DNA of 64,000 bases from Wyeomyia smithii (GCF_029784165.1 NC_073695.1:198397857-198461856); one strand, 5' to 3'. Counted from the stretch's first letter, positions 1 to 12,860 are shown. The notes: generated from the sequence alone by a model not told the origin. A program made the numbers and translations.

Positions 1-1884
1 TCCCCTTTTCTGACAAGTAGGTTTAAATCCCTACGAATGATAAGTCCTAATTGCGAAAGCAAACAAATCCTAACAATTAAAATTACAAATTTATAACAGT
101 GTTGAGAAGTCACCATTTGTGATTGTGCACACATACTCATTATTTACTAATATTTATCATAAATACTTAAGCTACTAACAAATCCCCCCTTAAAAAAAAA
201 AAAAAGCAGACTTTCTGGCATGAATCTGACACCGGAAATACCCATATTGGGAGGTATTTTTGGTTGTTTTCCAGAAACTAAAAGTGGTCGTCTTCAAATT
301 CAAAATAGTGTCCAGTGTCAATGTTAGGTTTCTATGCATCATCACGTTTACGGAAATATCCATATTGAGTATTATTCGGTCATTTCCGACTGTTGCCTAT
401 AAGTTGCCATTTAGCAATTCAAAATGGTGCCTGAGGTCAATTGTTAGCTCCTTGCATCATTCTGGTTCCAGAGATACTCATATTGGATAGTATTTGTTTA
501 TTTTAGGCTGTTTTTCACAAACCGGTAGTCGCCATCTTGGATTTCAAATGGTATTTAGGTATTTAGGATACTGGTTAAAGAAAAACTCATATTGGGTGAT
601 ATTTGGTCACTTTGGACTGTTTTTCAGAAGCCGAAAGTCGTCATTTTGGACTTTAAAATTGCCTGTGAAATCAATTTCTGTCATCTGGGCGTAATTCTGG
701 TTCCGAAAACATTCATATTGAATGGTATTTGGTGATTTCCGGCTGTTTGCCAGACACCGGAAGTCACCATCTTAAAATTCAAGATTGTGTCTGTGATCAA
801 TTTTTAGCTTCTGTGCATCTTTCTGGTTCCAGAAATACTAATGTTTGATGGGAATCGTTCATTTCAGGCTGTTTTCCAGAAACCGGAAGTTGCCATCTTA
901 CAATTCAAAATGTTGTCTGAAGTCGATTTGTGGTTCCAGTGCATCATTACGGTTCCGGAAATATCCCTATTGGGTGGTATTTGGTCATTTTCTGCTGTTT
1001 TCAGAAACCGGAAGTCGCCATCTTAGAATTTAAATGCTATCTGTGGTCGATTTTAGCTCCTGTGTATTATTCTAGATCCGGATATTATTATATTGGGTGG
1101 GAATCGGCCATTTTCGGCTGTTTTCCAGAAACCGGAAGTTGCCATCTTACAATCCAAAATGTTGTCTGAGGTCGATTATGGAACATATTTGTTACCACTT
1201 AAACATTCACCTGCCAATATGGTTCCACTTAGTTGATTGGTTCGCGAGATGTGCAGAAATTTGTGAAGAAACATGTACTTCCAGAAGAAGGAGGGGCGTC
1301 AAACCATTATGGACATATTTGTTACCTCTAAAAACATTCACATACCAAATTTGGTTGTATTTTCTTGATTGGTTCTTGAGCTGTGCGAAATTTGTGTTTC
1401 ATTTTCATGGGATCCCTCCCTTATAGAAGAGGGAGTCGGGTTTCAAACCATTATGTACATATTTGTTACCACTAAAAACATTTACCTGCCAAATTTTGTT
1501 CCATTTGGTTGATTAGTTCTCAAGATGTGCACAAATTTGTGTTTCATCCAACTATTATGGAAATTTATGTTTCATTTGTATGGGACCCCTCCCTTCCAGA
1601 AGTGGGAGGGGTCTCAAACTATCATAGGAACCTTCATCGGCTCCAAAAACCCCTACACACAAATTTTCACGTCGATCGGTTCGGTAGTTTTCGGACCTAT
1701 ATGGATCAGACAGACTTGACTGCATTTTTATATGTAAAGATTACAACATCAATATTTCAGAACCCAAAGAGTGAATATACATTTATTGGATTGAAGCTTT
1801 CATGTAAATCTATTTTTAAAAATAAAAAATTGAATAGGAAAGGCTGGGTCTGACCGCTAGGTGGATTAATTTAGGTTTTTTTTT
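1..1884 (-). repeat. Family A repeat, 5' part, minus orientation
   Basis: Read on the minus strand from 1884, this stretch begins with the 20-mer AAATTAATCCACCTAGCGGT and 'cagacccagcc'. It continues through a segment with a 'ccgatcgacgtgaaaattt' block and a pair of 'cccctcccttcc' runs, then enters the tandem array at 220-1190. The same order of blocks is seen on the plus strand at 25404-26580. The copy runs off the left edge of the window. I see no protein domain; short open frames inside it only reflect the repeat. Bases 1-219 hold an A-run and nothing else I recognise. Confidence 0.75.
220..1190. repeat. Tandem array of roughly 115-bp diverged units
   Basis: About eight units each contain, in order, a block like 'ggctgttttccagaaaccgg', 'aagtcgccatcttaaaattc', 'tctgaggtcgatttttagc', 'tgcatcattctggttccgga' and 'aatatccatattgggtggta'. 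The units differ by substitutions and small gaps. Related units recur in direct orientation at 14127-14450 and in inverted orientation at 25980-26580, so the array travels with family A. All forward frames are repeat shadows, not genes. Confidence 0.85.
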
Positions 1885-1974
1885 TAGATATTTCAATACA
1901 TATTTTCTTCAATGTTTAGCCAACCTTTCGTAGTTTTCATTTAAAAAAACCTAAATTAATCCACCTAGCGGTAA
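1853..1974. repeat. Inverted repeat at the head-to-head junction of two family A copies
   Basis: The left arm around 1853-1884 ('gaccgctaggtggattaatt') is the reverse complement of the right arm around 1943-1974. A spacer of about 60 bp separates them. The arms are the 5' ends of two family A copies that point away from each other, so the pair could form a cruciform. Confidence 0.8.
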
Positions 1975-2996
1975 GTCATTGTTCAAGGGTTTGAAAGCCC
2001 ATTAATGAAAATGAATTCAACTATGTTCATAGCTTCTGAGATATAAGAGCGATTTACACATTCTGATGCAGCGCCAAAACTAAAAGTTTGATCACAATGA
2101 AATGCTATAGCGACCTAAGCGGCAAATAGACCTTTCATTTGACACCAAGATAGAAAGAATCGGTCAGACCATCTCTGAGAAAAGTGAGTGCGAAAAAAAG
2201 GTGCACATACACACGTACACACCCACACACAAACACATACACCTATACATGCATATATGCAGAAAATGCAAAAAATGCTCGATTCGTCGAACTGAGTTGA
2301 GTATTATATGATATTCAGCCATTTCAATCATTTGTCTACCTTTTATTAAGCCAGTGATCGTTAAGAGAAAGTCAATATGTTTACTTTCATTATGTTATTT
2401 CACATTTTTATGACCAACGGCGAAGTTTCAATCCGATTACAATGGAATTCAATAGCAACCTATGGAGTAACTAGACCTTTCATTTGACACCAATTTTGTA
2501 AAAATCGGTTCAGCCATCTCTGAGAAAAATGAGTGAGTTTAAACAACCTCAGGATTACTTTTCTTTACATAACTTTTGAACCATATGTTCAATCATTACG
2601 AAATTTAAAAGTTAAGGGTTTTGGAGACAGCCCGATCATTTGCAACCAGTTTTATCGAAATCGGTTGTGTGGTTTCTGAGATACTGATATTTCGTGAGTA
2701 TTACATTTTGATACATGACCTCTAAACTAAAAAGCCGATTACAATGAAATTCAATAGCAACCTATGGCGCAACTAGACCTTTCATTTGCAATTATTTTCA
2801 TGAAAATCGGTCCAGCCATCTCTGAGAAAAGTGAGTGAGATTAAAAAGTTGCACATACACACACACACATACACAGATACACATTTACATACATACATAC
2901 AGAAAATGCTCAGTTCGTCGAAAGGGGTCGAGTGGTATATGACATTCGGCCATTGGGACCACTTTTATACCTTTGGTTTTTCCAGTGATTGCTATA

Positions 2997-3742
2997 GAGC
3001 AGAATTATTTCAAATCGCCTGGAAATACGCGAAAATTTAATCGACCATTTTTGATTTGAATGAAACTTTGCACATGTATTTGGCTTAGCAAACTGAGCAT
3101 TTTTCACAGGTGGAGAGATTTTTTACACCCATGAGTTACATTCTAAAAGGGCGTATGCCTTTTGGCATAGGTTTTATTCGACGCATTGTAGCCCAGAAAC
3201 CGTTGGTTGTATAGAAAAACTGTCTGAGAATGAGTTGTAGGGAATTAAAAATGCACCATAAAAAAAAATATACACTGTACAAAAAAAAATTTTTTTGTTA
3301 AAAAAAAAATTGAAAATAAACAATAAATTTCTATTTAAAAAAAAAAAAGAGTTGAATTTTTAATAATTTTTTTTTACAGAAACTTGACGTTAATACACAG
3401 CTTTTAAAAAAAAGTCCAGGATGGAGAAATGAAAAATAATTTTTTTATGGTAGATTGATTTTTTTATGAAAATTATTATTCAAACATGTTTCAAAATATT
3501 TGTATTCTGATGATTTCAAAAGATGCAAAAAGTTATTTTAAATCAAAAAGCTCTTGGTAGTAAACATTCTAAAGGCATTGGTTTTCGAGTTATTTCTAAT
3601 TTAAGCTCGAAAAATTATAATTATTTAGGAAAATACACGTTTTTCTTAATTTGTCCATGGTTCTCCAGCAAAAAACATACGTTCATTGGAATGCTTGATT
3701 AAAAATATGCAATTCATTCTTTGTCAACAAAACGATTGGGCG
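2997..3742. repeat. Left long terminal inverted repeat of the 2997-5640 transposon
   Basis: Matches 4918-5640 in reverse complement with scattered substitutions and homopolymer length changes. It contains runs of A and T around 3255-3420 that are mirrored at 5285-5400. The innermost shared block is 'caaaacgattggg' near 3730 against 'aatcgttttgttg' near 4920. Confidence 0.88.
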
Positions 3743-3876
3743 AACGGTTCTCAAGAAAATAGTTAAATGTTCTAAGTTATATAAATATATATAAGAATCA
3801 AATATTTATTTTCGAGTTTTATTATCTTAGGAACATATTTTTTATGACATAGATACTTTACAGAACTAGTTTCACC

Positions 3877-4737
3877 TTATATTTTATATACATCATAAGT
3901 AAATGATTCGTCATCTTTTGAAAACAGCTTCGTTTGTATCATATTTTCTGAAATCGGAACAAAAGAGTAATACTTTTGTGTGGCAGCTATTATTATAGAT
4001 TTTTTGAAAATATTGCTCCATTCTGTTACTCCTTGTTCATATTCTTCATATGATAGCCAATTAAATGACATGTTTGATGAATTTTTATTATTTTTCTGAT
4101 TAGACCAATCATACAATTCTTTTGCGCTTGTAATGGGATGTTAATGTTCTTTAGCTAAACTTGCATTTCCTGCCATTCGTTTTAATATGCCACCAATTGC
4201 ATCGCATGGGCCTTTACCATGAGAAGTCGCAAAAAAATGCGACTCTGCACCGATGTTATATTTTGTTTTGAACTTGCAAATACTTGCAAAGTTTTTTCTA
4301 TTTTCATATTGTGAGGCAGCTCCATCAGATATTAATATCGCTTTTTTCGACTGTATCGTTGTTTTCAAAAAACTCATTAATTTGGCAATGAAAACCTGAA
4401 CCGCAACAGTATCATGATGGAGTACTTCCGATATTATGATGAAGCTGATATTCTTAAGTGTTCCAGATTCTGAATAGTAAACAACGAAGGGATGAATTGT
4501 GGCTTGACTATCATTCCAATAACTACGCGAATCACAAATTGATAAAGACGTATTAAAATGAGCTTGACTGTTCAATATTTTTAATTTTGCAATAACGTTT
4601 TCGTTCAATTTGCGTAAGCTTGATGAGCACCGATGATCAGGAAAGAGTTTACAGCATTTGGGCTTGGTGTATTCCATTTTCAAATTATTCATCTTCACAA
4701 AATGCAAACTGTTACTAACACATCTGGAGTAGTGCAA
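3877..4737 (-). pseudogene. Broken transposase-like gene of an uncharacterised arthropod family
   Basis: One minus-strand frame runs from about 4737 to 3877 with a single in-frame TAA at 4141-4143, giving pieces of about 198 and 87 codons. Neither piece has a convincing start, so the N-terminal part is missing. Features seen in the larger piece, numbered within it: an early Cys/His-containing stretch (residues 29-37), 'QATIHPFVVYYSESG' (78-92), 'SDGAASQYENRKNF' (137-150, Asp138), and 'FFATSHGKGPCDAIGG' (168-183, His173 and Asp179). After the stop come 'ITSAKELYDWS' and a lysine- and phenylalanine-rich tail. I know the SHGKGPCDxxGG pattern from multicopy, unannotated arthropod proteins. Position in the core of an inverted-repeat element suggests a transposase with an acidic triad including Asp138 and Asp179. 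That role is inference; a captured host gene is the alternative. Confidence 0.6.
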
Positions 4738-4917
4738 TCGTTTTTATATACGAAAACAGATATTATGGGTAACCCAGTAGTTATTGGTTGCGTACTTTAC
4801 AAACAGTTAATATTAGTAAACAAGTAGGTAGTGTTGCACGACAAACATATTTTTTTATAAAACATTCGGCAAGGGGGAACGTGTAGGTAGGCTAAGGTTT
4901 AGCGCTTGAGTGATTTA

Positions 4918-5640
4918 TCCAATCGTTTTGTTGTCCAAGAATGAATTGTATATTTTTGATCAAGCTTTCCAATAAAAGTATGGTTTTTGCTGGAAAACCA
5001 TGGACAAATTAAGAAAAACGTGTATTTGCTGAAATATTAATAGTTTTTCGAGCTTAAATTAAAAATAACTCTAGAACCGATGCCTTTAGAATGTTTACTA
5101 CCGGGAGCTTTTTGTTTCAAAATGACTTTCTGCATCTTTTAAAATCAACAGAATACAAATATTTTGAAAAATGTTTAAATAAGAGTTTTTACAAAAAAAT
5201 CAATCTACCATAAAAAAATTATTTTTCCTTTCTCCATCCTGGACTTTCTTTTAAAAGTTGCGTATCAACGTCGAGTTTCTTTAAAAAAAAAAAAAAGATT
5301 CAACTCTTTTTTTCTAAATTGAAATTTAATGTTTATTTTTAATTTTTTTTGGTCAAAAAAAATTTTTTTTGTACAGTGTATATATTTTTTATGGTGCATT
5401 TTTAATTCTCTACAACTCATTCTCAGTTTTTCTATACAACTAACGGTTTCTGGGCTACAATGCTTCGAATAAAACCTATGCCAAAAGGCATACGCCCTTT
5501 TAGAATGTAACTCATGTGTGTAAAAAATCTCTCCACCTGTGAAAAATGCTCAGTTTGCTAAGCCAAATACGTGTGCAAAGTTTCATTCAAATCAAAAATG
5601 GTCGATATTCGACCATAGGTCATTTGGCGCGATCTTGCTC
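4918..5640. repeat. Right long terminal inverted repeat of the 2997-5640 transposon
   Basis: Reverse-complement partner of 2997-3742. The two arms have diverged mildly, so the element is not a fresh insertion. Confidence 0.88.
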
Positions 5641-6014
5641 TATACCTTTCTAGGTGAAAGGCAAAAACAAAATTTACTACTTAACTTCTAATTACTTTTT
5701 AATTTTTTTTTCCTCAAACAAAAGTTTTCCACCGTGTATAATTTTTTTTGCAAAGACAAAATTATGGGCTACAATTTTGCCGAAGATGTCACACCGAACA
5801 AACAAACCTCAAAAATATTTGTAATCATCATACGTAATCATCATTTTTACATACGTTTTCACAAATTAGTCGTGATTAAAAAATACTACAAGGTATACAG
5901 CCCTAGAATTTGTATGGAATGGTGACGTAGGACAAATATAAATATTGATTTTAACTCTTGTTTAACATAATTCAATACGCCTGTTATACACCGTGTATCA
6001 AACGCAGGTATTAA

Positions 6015-6170
6015 GGCCCCACTTGCTATCGTGTTAAGAACAAAAATAAAGTTGAATTTTCTACACGCAGTCTTTTATATCGAGTTGAGCGTAGATTTTT
6101 GCAATGAAAGCGGAGCGACACAGATTCGAGAAAGAGAAACGAAACAAAACACCTTCAATACTACTGAGTT
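6015..6170. repeat. Diverged direct repeat, first copy
   Basis: Shares with 7676-7840 the ordered blocks 'cttgctatcgtg', 'ttgaattttctacacgcagt', 'atcgagttgagcg' and 'gagaaacgaaac'. The copies lie 1.66 kb apart in the same orientation and differ at many positions. They could be an old segmental duplication or two copies of a dispersed repeat. Confidence 0.65.
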
Positions 6171-7675
6171 ATTGTCATGAGCACTAAAAGAAAATTTGTG
6201 CTTTTCGATTCGTTATCGATATTGGACTGATAACGTTGTTCGACTGGGTACAAAGGAACAATTGAACCTGAAAATCACTCAATTTAGCAGTGAAATTTCT
6301 TAAAATGGGGGTTATATCTTGCTACGATAAACTTTTCATAGGCAACACTACCGTTTATCTTTGGTGCCCTGGTCGTTATTGTAAAAATGATTATTGAGAA
6401 AAACATGAACATTTCACAGTAGTAGTACTTGCGAAAATTCTCATAACTCTTATCTTCAAGCATTCATAGTTCTGGAAAAGAACTGATTCCATAATTTTCA
6501 ACTAGGAATGCTGATGATCGCACCATCGCACAGTGGTCGGAAAGAACTGGAATCAGGGCGAAATTAATAACTACTAAAGGTTGCCTCCCAGATAAACAAT
6601 GTCTTCTCGAGTGTTGATCCTGAAATTATTGGCCATGTTTTGGTAAAGGCTATGTAGTTCAAAACTTCACCGCTAGGGCGGCGCTATCGCTCACTTCTCA
6701 AGGAAGCATAATACAAGGATAATGTCTAAAGGTAGTTCGTAGAGAATATTATTTTGAGAAACTCTTCCTTAGACATGAAGATAGTACGTGATGTATTTTT
6801 TGAGAAATTCAACGATTAATTCCAAAAAACATGATATATGGTTACCGTAACGGCTATCAAGATTTGAGTTGTTCGAATTTTAATTATATGAGTGGCGCTC
6901 TAAGCTAACACTGCTTGCTAAAAAATGGCCGCTGGCTCGTCGCACAATCGTTTTTGTTTTTGATATTGTGAATGTTTCGGCGAAAATTGCCCACAAAACT
7001 TTTATGTTCTTGTCTCTATGAACACGAAAGAACGTTCTAGTCTATTAATGAGCGCGGGTGACGGCGGAGATACTATTTAAAATATAACTGAAAGTTGGAG
7101 TACCACGTATTTTATCATACTTATTTTATGGAGTGCTTCCATAAAACAACTCAGAAAAGGATATCTTAAGTTGTAAGATTGCTAGACTATAGTCATATTA
7201 TCGATTCGAAACCATTGTAAGATTCCTTACTACTTCTGCATTCTGTAATAAATCACCTTGGTAAACAACATGGAATAGAGAAGTCGTGAGTACACAAAAA
7301 GCCTGCTTTCTCAACCAAGTTAATTGCATGACAACATCAATAATCCAGACATTCTGATGCATTTTCACATAGTTAAAACCTTGCAAAAATGATCCCCGAA
7401 GAGTGCCTGTTCGATGCATTCAGATGAAAAATTGACTTTTTTCCGATTATTTGCATTTCCAGACCAGTGTGCACCGGTACCTTCGAATATTTTGCTTGGC
7501 CGCACATAATAAATTTGCTCTCCGCTCTGCCCTCCGGTAGCTGAGCCAGCAAAATATCCTGCAGCATATGATGGTACTTGTTGCTGCCGTATGCAAAATA
7601 AAGGTAAAGTGTTCCGCAGTGCCTAAAAGTTGACTCATATGCAGCTCTCGTTTCCTGATGTCGCCAACCTATAAC

Positions 7676-7840
7676 AGCTATACTCCACTCGCTATCGTGT
7701 GACGAACAAGAATGAACCTGAATTTTCTACACGCAGTCTTTCGTATCGAGTTGAGCGAAGATTTCTGTGTTGAAGGCGTGGCCACGCAGCCTCGAGAAAA
7801 AGAAACGAAACAGAACACTTTGTTGAGTCAGAATATGTAG
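7676..7840. repeat. Diverged direct repeat, second copy
   Basis: Partner of 6015-6170, with 'cctgaattttctacacgcag', 'atcgagttgagcg' and 'agaaacgaaaca'. Confidence 0.65.
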
Positions 7841-10800
7841 GCAGTAGAACCTAATCCGTCCATGCTATTGTTCTCCGTGCACGGGAAACAAGGCAATAGC
7901 GAGGGAAATGTATGGAAAAGACGAAACGCATCGGATAATCTAATGTATGGAAAAGCTTGACCTTGGAACTTTTCACCTATTTTCACCATTAGGCAGTAAA
8001 GCAACAATGTTAAACATTATATCAAACGATTCTCACACATTTTATCTATACACCGACACATAAATGACTAAGATGCATCAAGTAGTTCGCTTGCTATAAT
8101 CGTTTGAAATCTGACCCAACATTTGCCAGTTTCATTTTCAATTTTACAAAATTTAATCTAACAAAGAAAATGAAAGACGTAGTCCTACGTCAAAAAACTA
8201 ATAACCAGATTAAAAACATTCGAATAAAATGGTTCCCCCATTTTTTGTAGAATTTCACATCTGTCAATAAATCACATAATAAAAATAGTTCAAGATATTC
8301 ATGAGCCAACACGCATCATTCAGATGTCTACTTTTCGAAATGGTTATCAAATTGCCATTAACAATTTGCTCTGATCACCTAACCATGGATGTTATCCCTT
8401 AACTTAAACCCAACATACGCTACAATCATTTGAGCAAAATTAAATTGATTGATGATTAAAAGCAGAACAAAACCGGGTCAGCTAGTGGTCATCGTGTTAT
8501 AGGCTACTGCTAGCAGTACTTATCGCATAACGCTTAAATCATAGTTTCACCAAAAATAATATTTGCTGGCTAAGTAACTAATAATGAGAATTTGCAGCCA
8601 AATCGGAGAAGTTTGCTTTCGATTGAATCGCAAACTCGCGTGTAACGCCTCTGTCATTGGATACTGCTCCTATCGTACATCATACCTCCTCGCCATAATT
8701 TCATCTATGAAAGGCAGAATGAATAAAAGCCTCATTATGAAAAAATCTCGCCCACCCGAACCACAAACAAGAAATGTTCCCAGCCCACCAACCTGGACGG
8801 CCACTTCATTCTTATTGTGTTACATTGGGGTGGCAATCTTTCTCCGTGGAAGGTAATATAAAAGTAGCAGCCTTTATACTACTCGGCTGGTCATGATACC
8901 AGCCAAAATAGCAATAATGTATGCTACTTTACATGCCTCAAGTCCGTATACTTCTACCGAAGCTAAGCAGTAGCACACATTATTGTGGGCTACTCCTAAT
9001 GAAGAAACAGGACGAAGAATCCTTCTAATCGTCGCCAAATGTAGAATTGTGGTATGTACGTGTACATATTTATGGTGACGTGTATAATAACAATATGCTG
9101 CTTCCAAGTATAACCCGCATACAAACGGCATGGCGCACTTTGGAGTCCTTGAGTAGAGTGGAGTCGTAAAAATCTGTATGCGGGTTATTATTTCAATATT
9201 TCGCTGCTACATGTTATATTCGATGTTGACGAATGTAAATTCAGTAGTCGCATCAAATGTGGCTTTAAATACTTGATCGCAAAACCGTACAACCTATACG
9301 TGACTAGGTCAGATTATCGATCCGGTAATGACATGAGATGATAAAGTCGTACCCGGCAAAGAACTCCCGTATGCGGAGCACATACACACATCTCGCCTGT
9401 GTCTAATCTACTTTCTGTGGCAACCGCGGCCGTACTTCGATAAGACATAGGAGCGCGATTCAAAAGGTAGAATAAAGGAAAAAAATATACGGCGCCCCCT
9501 GCTGCCATATATATTTATTTCGGGAAAAATTTGCATACGATTACATTTTTTTTCGTTTGCTTATTGTCAGTCGTATGTGTGAATGACAGGGGGAATGAAT
9601 GGTTTGCGGTTCGTTGTTTGGAACACATGGATGAAGGCTAGACTGGCGATCACAATCAGAAGTTAACCGCGCTGCCCCAAAAAAATCACAGAATGAAATC
9701 TATAAATTCTATGTAGGTTGAATGTAGGTGAAATTGTAGTTCATAAATGTTTCCTGAAAACGGACGTATATTTAGTTCCCCGCTGCCTTCAACCCTGTGC
9801 TTAACGCATACCCACAAATTCTCATCAAGTTCACATTTTCTTCCTAATTTACCCTCGTTGCTTACCCTCGGAATTGGCGGGCCAGGATCAGACAAGAACA
9901 AAAAAAAGTTCCAGTTACACACTCCAAACAACCTCCTAGTTGGAGTGCTTCATCAAGCCACCGAATTCACATGCTTCCTCTCGGTCCTCTCAAGATCCCC
10001 TCTACGCAGGCTAACGAGCCGCGATAAGCGTCGTACAGGCGAAATCGACACTCGCCCAAGCGACGTATGAAGACATAAAAAACATGCACGCGGATCTGAC
10101 GAAAGACAAACGCATATCAGCAAACTTTGGCTGGTAGCTGTTGAGTGGAAATCGAAGGACGATTACGGGACGGGCGGGCACACATGCTAGTACATACCTA
10201 ATTCCGGCAAGGCTGCGGCTGAAACCGGCGTCGGATACGTGTCGGATACGCCTGAGGAGTTATTAACGAGAGTTCGACTCGTACCAAGTGCGGGTGGGAC
10301 GAGGTATGTTTTCGCGGATTTTATGCTCATCACTTGGCCTTTATTATCGATTTGCTAGCAACTCACGACGGGTTTACATAGCTACGGGTAAGCCCGAAAC
10401 TTCAAGTGTACAATCAGAGTGCTTTGGAGAAGTAGGTGATTGATTTCGGAACTCGTAGACACTGAGCGATTCTGTAGACGCTTTTTTCATTCTGCCTAAA
10501 TTTTTACCATTTGAATTCAAGTTTTAGGATGGGGAATTAAAATTCAGCACGCGAACTGCCACTATTTATATGCACAGAATACATACAATTTTCCATTTCG
10601 GAGCCAACTTCCATCAGGTCGAATGTTGTTGGTCACTTCACATGACCCTGATCACCCTGATGGACCGGCCAACTGGCTGACCTAGTGTGGGGGTAACATT
10701 TCCATGGCTGTCTCAGCATGGCCAGAGAGAAAGCGACAATCGACTGGTTATATGTGCTGTTCACACGTTTTTCTCCATTCGTCTTGGTTTTCACGGCTGA

Positions 10801-11190
10801 CAGACTGACTGACGGCTCCTTGACGTGTGAGTTTTCGTGTTTCGTACCAAATGGATTTCGTGGCTCGGAGGCATTGTTAGTAGAGGGTTCGCAAGGCACA
10901 CCTGAAACATGTGCGTAATTTACGGAGCTGCGTGTTTCAGGATGAAGCTTGCAGCGAGGGAAATAATTATTGGGATTTCATTTCCTGCATTATTGAAATA
11001 ATTATCGGAGCAATTTGATGATTGTAGTGCGCGCAGTGACACAATATTCGAATGAAGATAAGATTATTCGGGGTATTTTCATCCACCTTTAGACTAGTTG
11101 TTCATGAACTTACATGTACAATCAAATCAAAATAGAAATGACTTGCATTTTGTTAAGAAACCAGCATGTCAAACACAAATAATTAATATA

Positions 11191-11381
11191 GGGTATCGGT
11201 TCTATTTTCGTCAGGTTTTACCTATTATCGTCCGGGGTAAACGATGTCCTAGAGCGTTAGTTTCTTGCATGATGGTTCTTCATAATGCAGAGTTCCTCTC
11301 TGCAAAATATTAGTTCTCTATGACTTCATTAACCCCCCGGACAATAATAGGTAAAACCTGACGATTATAGAGCCGATACCC
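11191..11381. mobile_element. MITE of about 190 bp with about 47-bp inverted ends
   Basis: The left arm begins GGGTATCGG and runs through 'gtcaggttttacctattatc' to 'gtccgggg' (11191-11237). The right arm (11333-11381) is its near-perfect reverse complement and ends CCGATACCC. The loop has no coding content. No target duplication is clear: the flanks are 'aattaatata' and 'aactttaatc'. Family unknown to me. Confidence 0.85.
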
Positions 11382-12599
11382 AACTTTAATCAATTTATGT
11401 TTTATAAAGCGTGACAATCATTCAAACTGATGATAGCAACAATTTTTATCCAAAATCTTACTAAGCTAGTTTATTTAGTTAAGTTTATCCATCTAGTAAT
11501 GTCATCTAGCCTTTCTCATATAGACTTTTCCATTTGCTAATGCACACATCAATACTTAAATTTAAGACCTGGTGACCTTGAGCCATTGATTTTTCGCTCT
11601 TAATATCAGGCTTTGTTTTGCTCATCTTCATCTTAAAGAGAAAGAGTTTTCTTCCCTCTTAACAACTGCGACCTTACATTCAATGTGCATCACACCATCT
11701 TCTGCAGAGAGAGCGCAGAGTAATAGTTTCTCTGACGAAAAAACGCTCCTTATTTGACAGAGCAAAAATCCAGTAAAACTCTTGTAAATTGCTCATACGC
11801 GCACGCAAGAAAAATAAAATAAATTGCTCGGCGACCAACCGAGCATTGCGTTACCGTTCTCATCGCTCTGAGGTGCGGCAAAAACAGTATAAAATCGAAC
11901 TTTCTGCAGAATACGCACCCATGGTGAGTTGTGAATCTTCCTATAATATTAAATTCGAAAACGGTTAGGATGTGGCTTCAATGTGAACCTAAATGTTTTG
12001 ATATTTGGCCAACTTGTCTTCTAGTAAAGGAGAAGCTAACGAAAACTACTCCCTCTTAAACTGAGAGAGCAAATAAATGTTTATCCCTAACACGTGATGA
12101 TAAAGAGTGAAAAGGAACTCTGCGACTGAAATACTCTACGCCTAAATGTGGATAATTACTCACTCTGTGAGAAATAAAGTCTAGTTCTCCAAGAGGTTTG
12201 GCAGGTAGAAAAGGAAATTTGGGCAAAAATCAAGAGAACGGAAGAAGCCTGCTTAATATTCTCAATAATTAGGATTAACGAAGTAATGAATAACAGAATC
12301 AGTTCTTCAAAGTAAGCAATAAAAAATATGATAATTCACAAGGCAACTCATATTTATATATCACGGCATTCGGCCGCTCGGTGTATGCTGTTTTACTCAG
12401 TATCACTCATTTTAACTTAGCTTAGAATTTTAACGTAGAACTACGTCTCCCAGAAAGATCGGCTACATAGGGGTGTAAAACGAAAAACAAAAACGGAATA
12501 ATGGGGAAAATTTGTCCAATTCAAAATGCTGATAAGTCAGTTATTTTTCAATGGATTTCCTTCGTAGAGATACATAGACTGGCACTTCATTTATTAAAC

Positions 12600-12860
12600 A
12601 GCCATATTTCGACGACACACAAAAGTTTTGGGATGCTGGCAATCAAACTATGTGGGCCGTCAAATTTTCAGTGTGAAAACAGCTTTCCACTGTGTATTCC
12701 CATTGACGGAGATAGCTGAGAGGTGCGATCAGTATCATACCCTATATCAAACTAAACAGCAAATTGTCCTTGTGAAGACGAATCACATGCCTTATTGTAA
12801 AGTCAATAATCTATTGTTCATCCATTACAGTTCATTGAAGGCAGAGAACGTGTGCAGCTG
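12600..12860. repeat. Diverged direct duplication, first copy
   Basis: Shares with 13505-13830 the ordered blocks 'gacacacaaaagttt', 'gatgctggcaatca', 'ttttcagtg', 'acagcctttccact', 'gatgtgatcagtatcat' and 'ttgtcctgacgacaa'-like sequence. The second copy is longer because of insertions. Confidence 0.6.

Larger units (their letters stand above)
2997..5640 (-). mobile_element. 2.64-kb DNA transposon with about 0.7-kb inverted ends and TATA target duplication
   Basis: The element starts GAGCA and ends TGCTC and is flanked on both sides by TATA (2993-2996 and 5641-5644). The host repeat has a single 'gattgctata' followed by 'ccttctagg' in its uninterrupted copy at 22830-22860, which proves the insertion point. 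The first roughly 45 bp of the ends match poorly; from 3040 inward the two ends are close reverse complements for about 700 bp, including the 'ccaaaaggcatacgcccttt' block. The unique core, 3745-4915, holds a broken transposase-like gene on the minus strand. An alternative reading is a TA duplication with ends TAGAGCA/TGCTCTA. I cannot assign a superfamily from sequence alone. Confidence 0.88.
1943..5667 (+). repeat. Family A copy 1, plus strand, split by a DNA transposon
   Basis: It starts with AAATTAATCCACCTAGCGGT and ends with 'cctttctaggtgaaaggc', a small hairpin (CCTTTCT/AGAAAGG type). Its body has several degenerate 'cggttcagccatctctgaga' blocks, each following 'gacctttcatttgacacc', and CA/TACA microsatellites near 2205-2250 and 2850-2900. 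Copies 2 and 3 (20198-22867 and 25404-27797) have the same start and end. Subtracting the insertion at 2997-5640 leaves about 1.08 kb. No coding domain is visible, so it is probably non-autonomous; its class is unsettled. Confidence 0.75.
5668..11190. other. AT-rich intergenic or intronic DNA without a recognised gene
   Basis: Only short frames without known domains occur. The identifiable content is the pair of diverged repeats at 6015-6170 and 7676-7840 and a palindromic 'acgtagtcctacgt' motif at 8176-8191. The block 8580-10300 is less AT-rich and could include regulatory or exon sequence, but nothing identifies it. Confidence 0.4.

Noticed and set aside
7340..7640. Minus-strand 'YLYFAYGSN' word resembling the gamma-glutamylcyclotransferase signature
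   Set aside because: The residues after YGSN do not follow the family pattern, no other domain words occur, and stops follow; it is probably chance or an unrecognisable relic.
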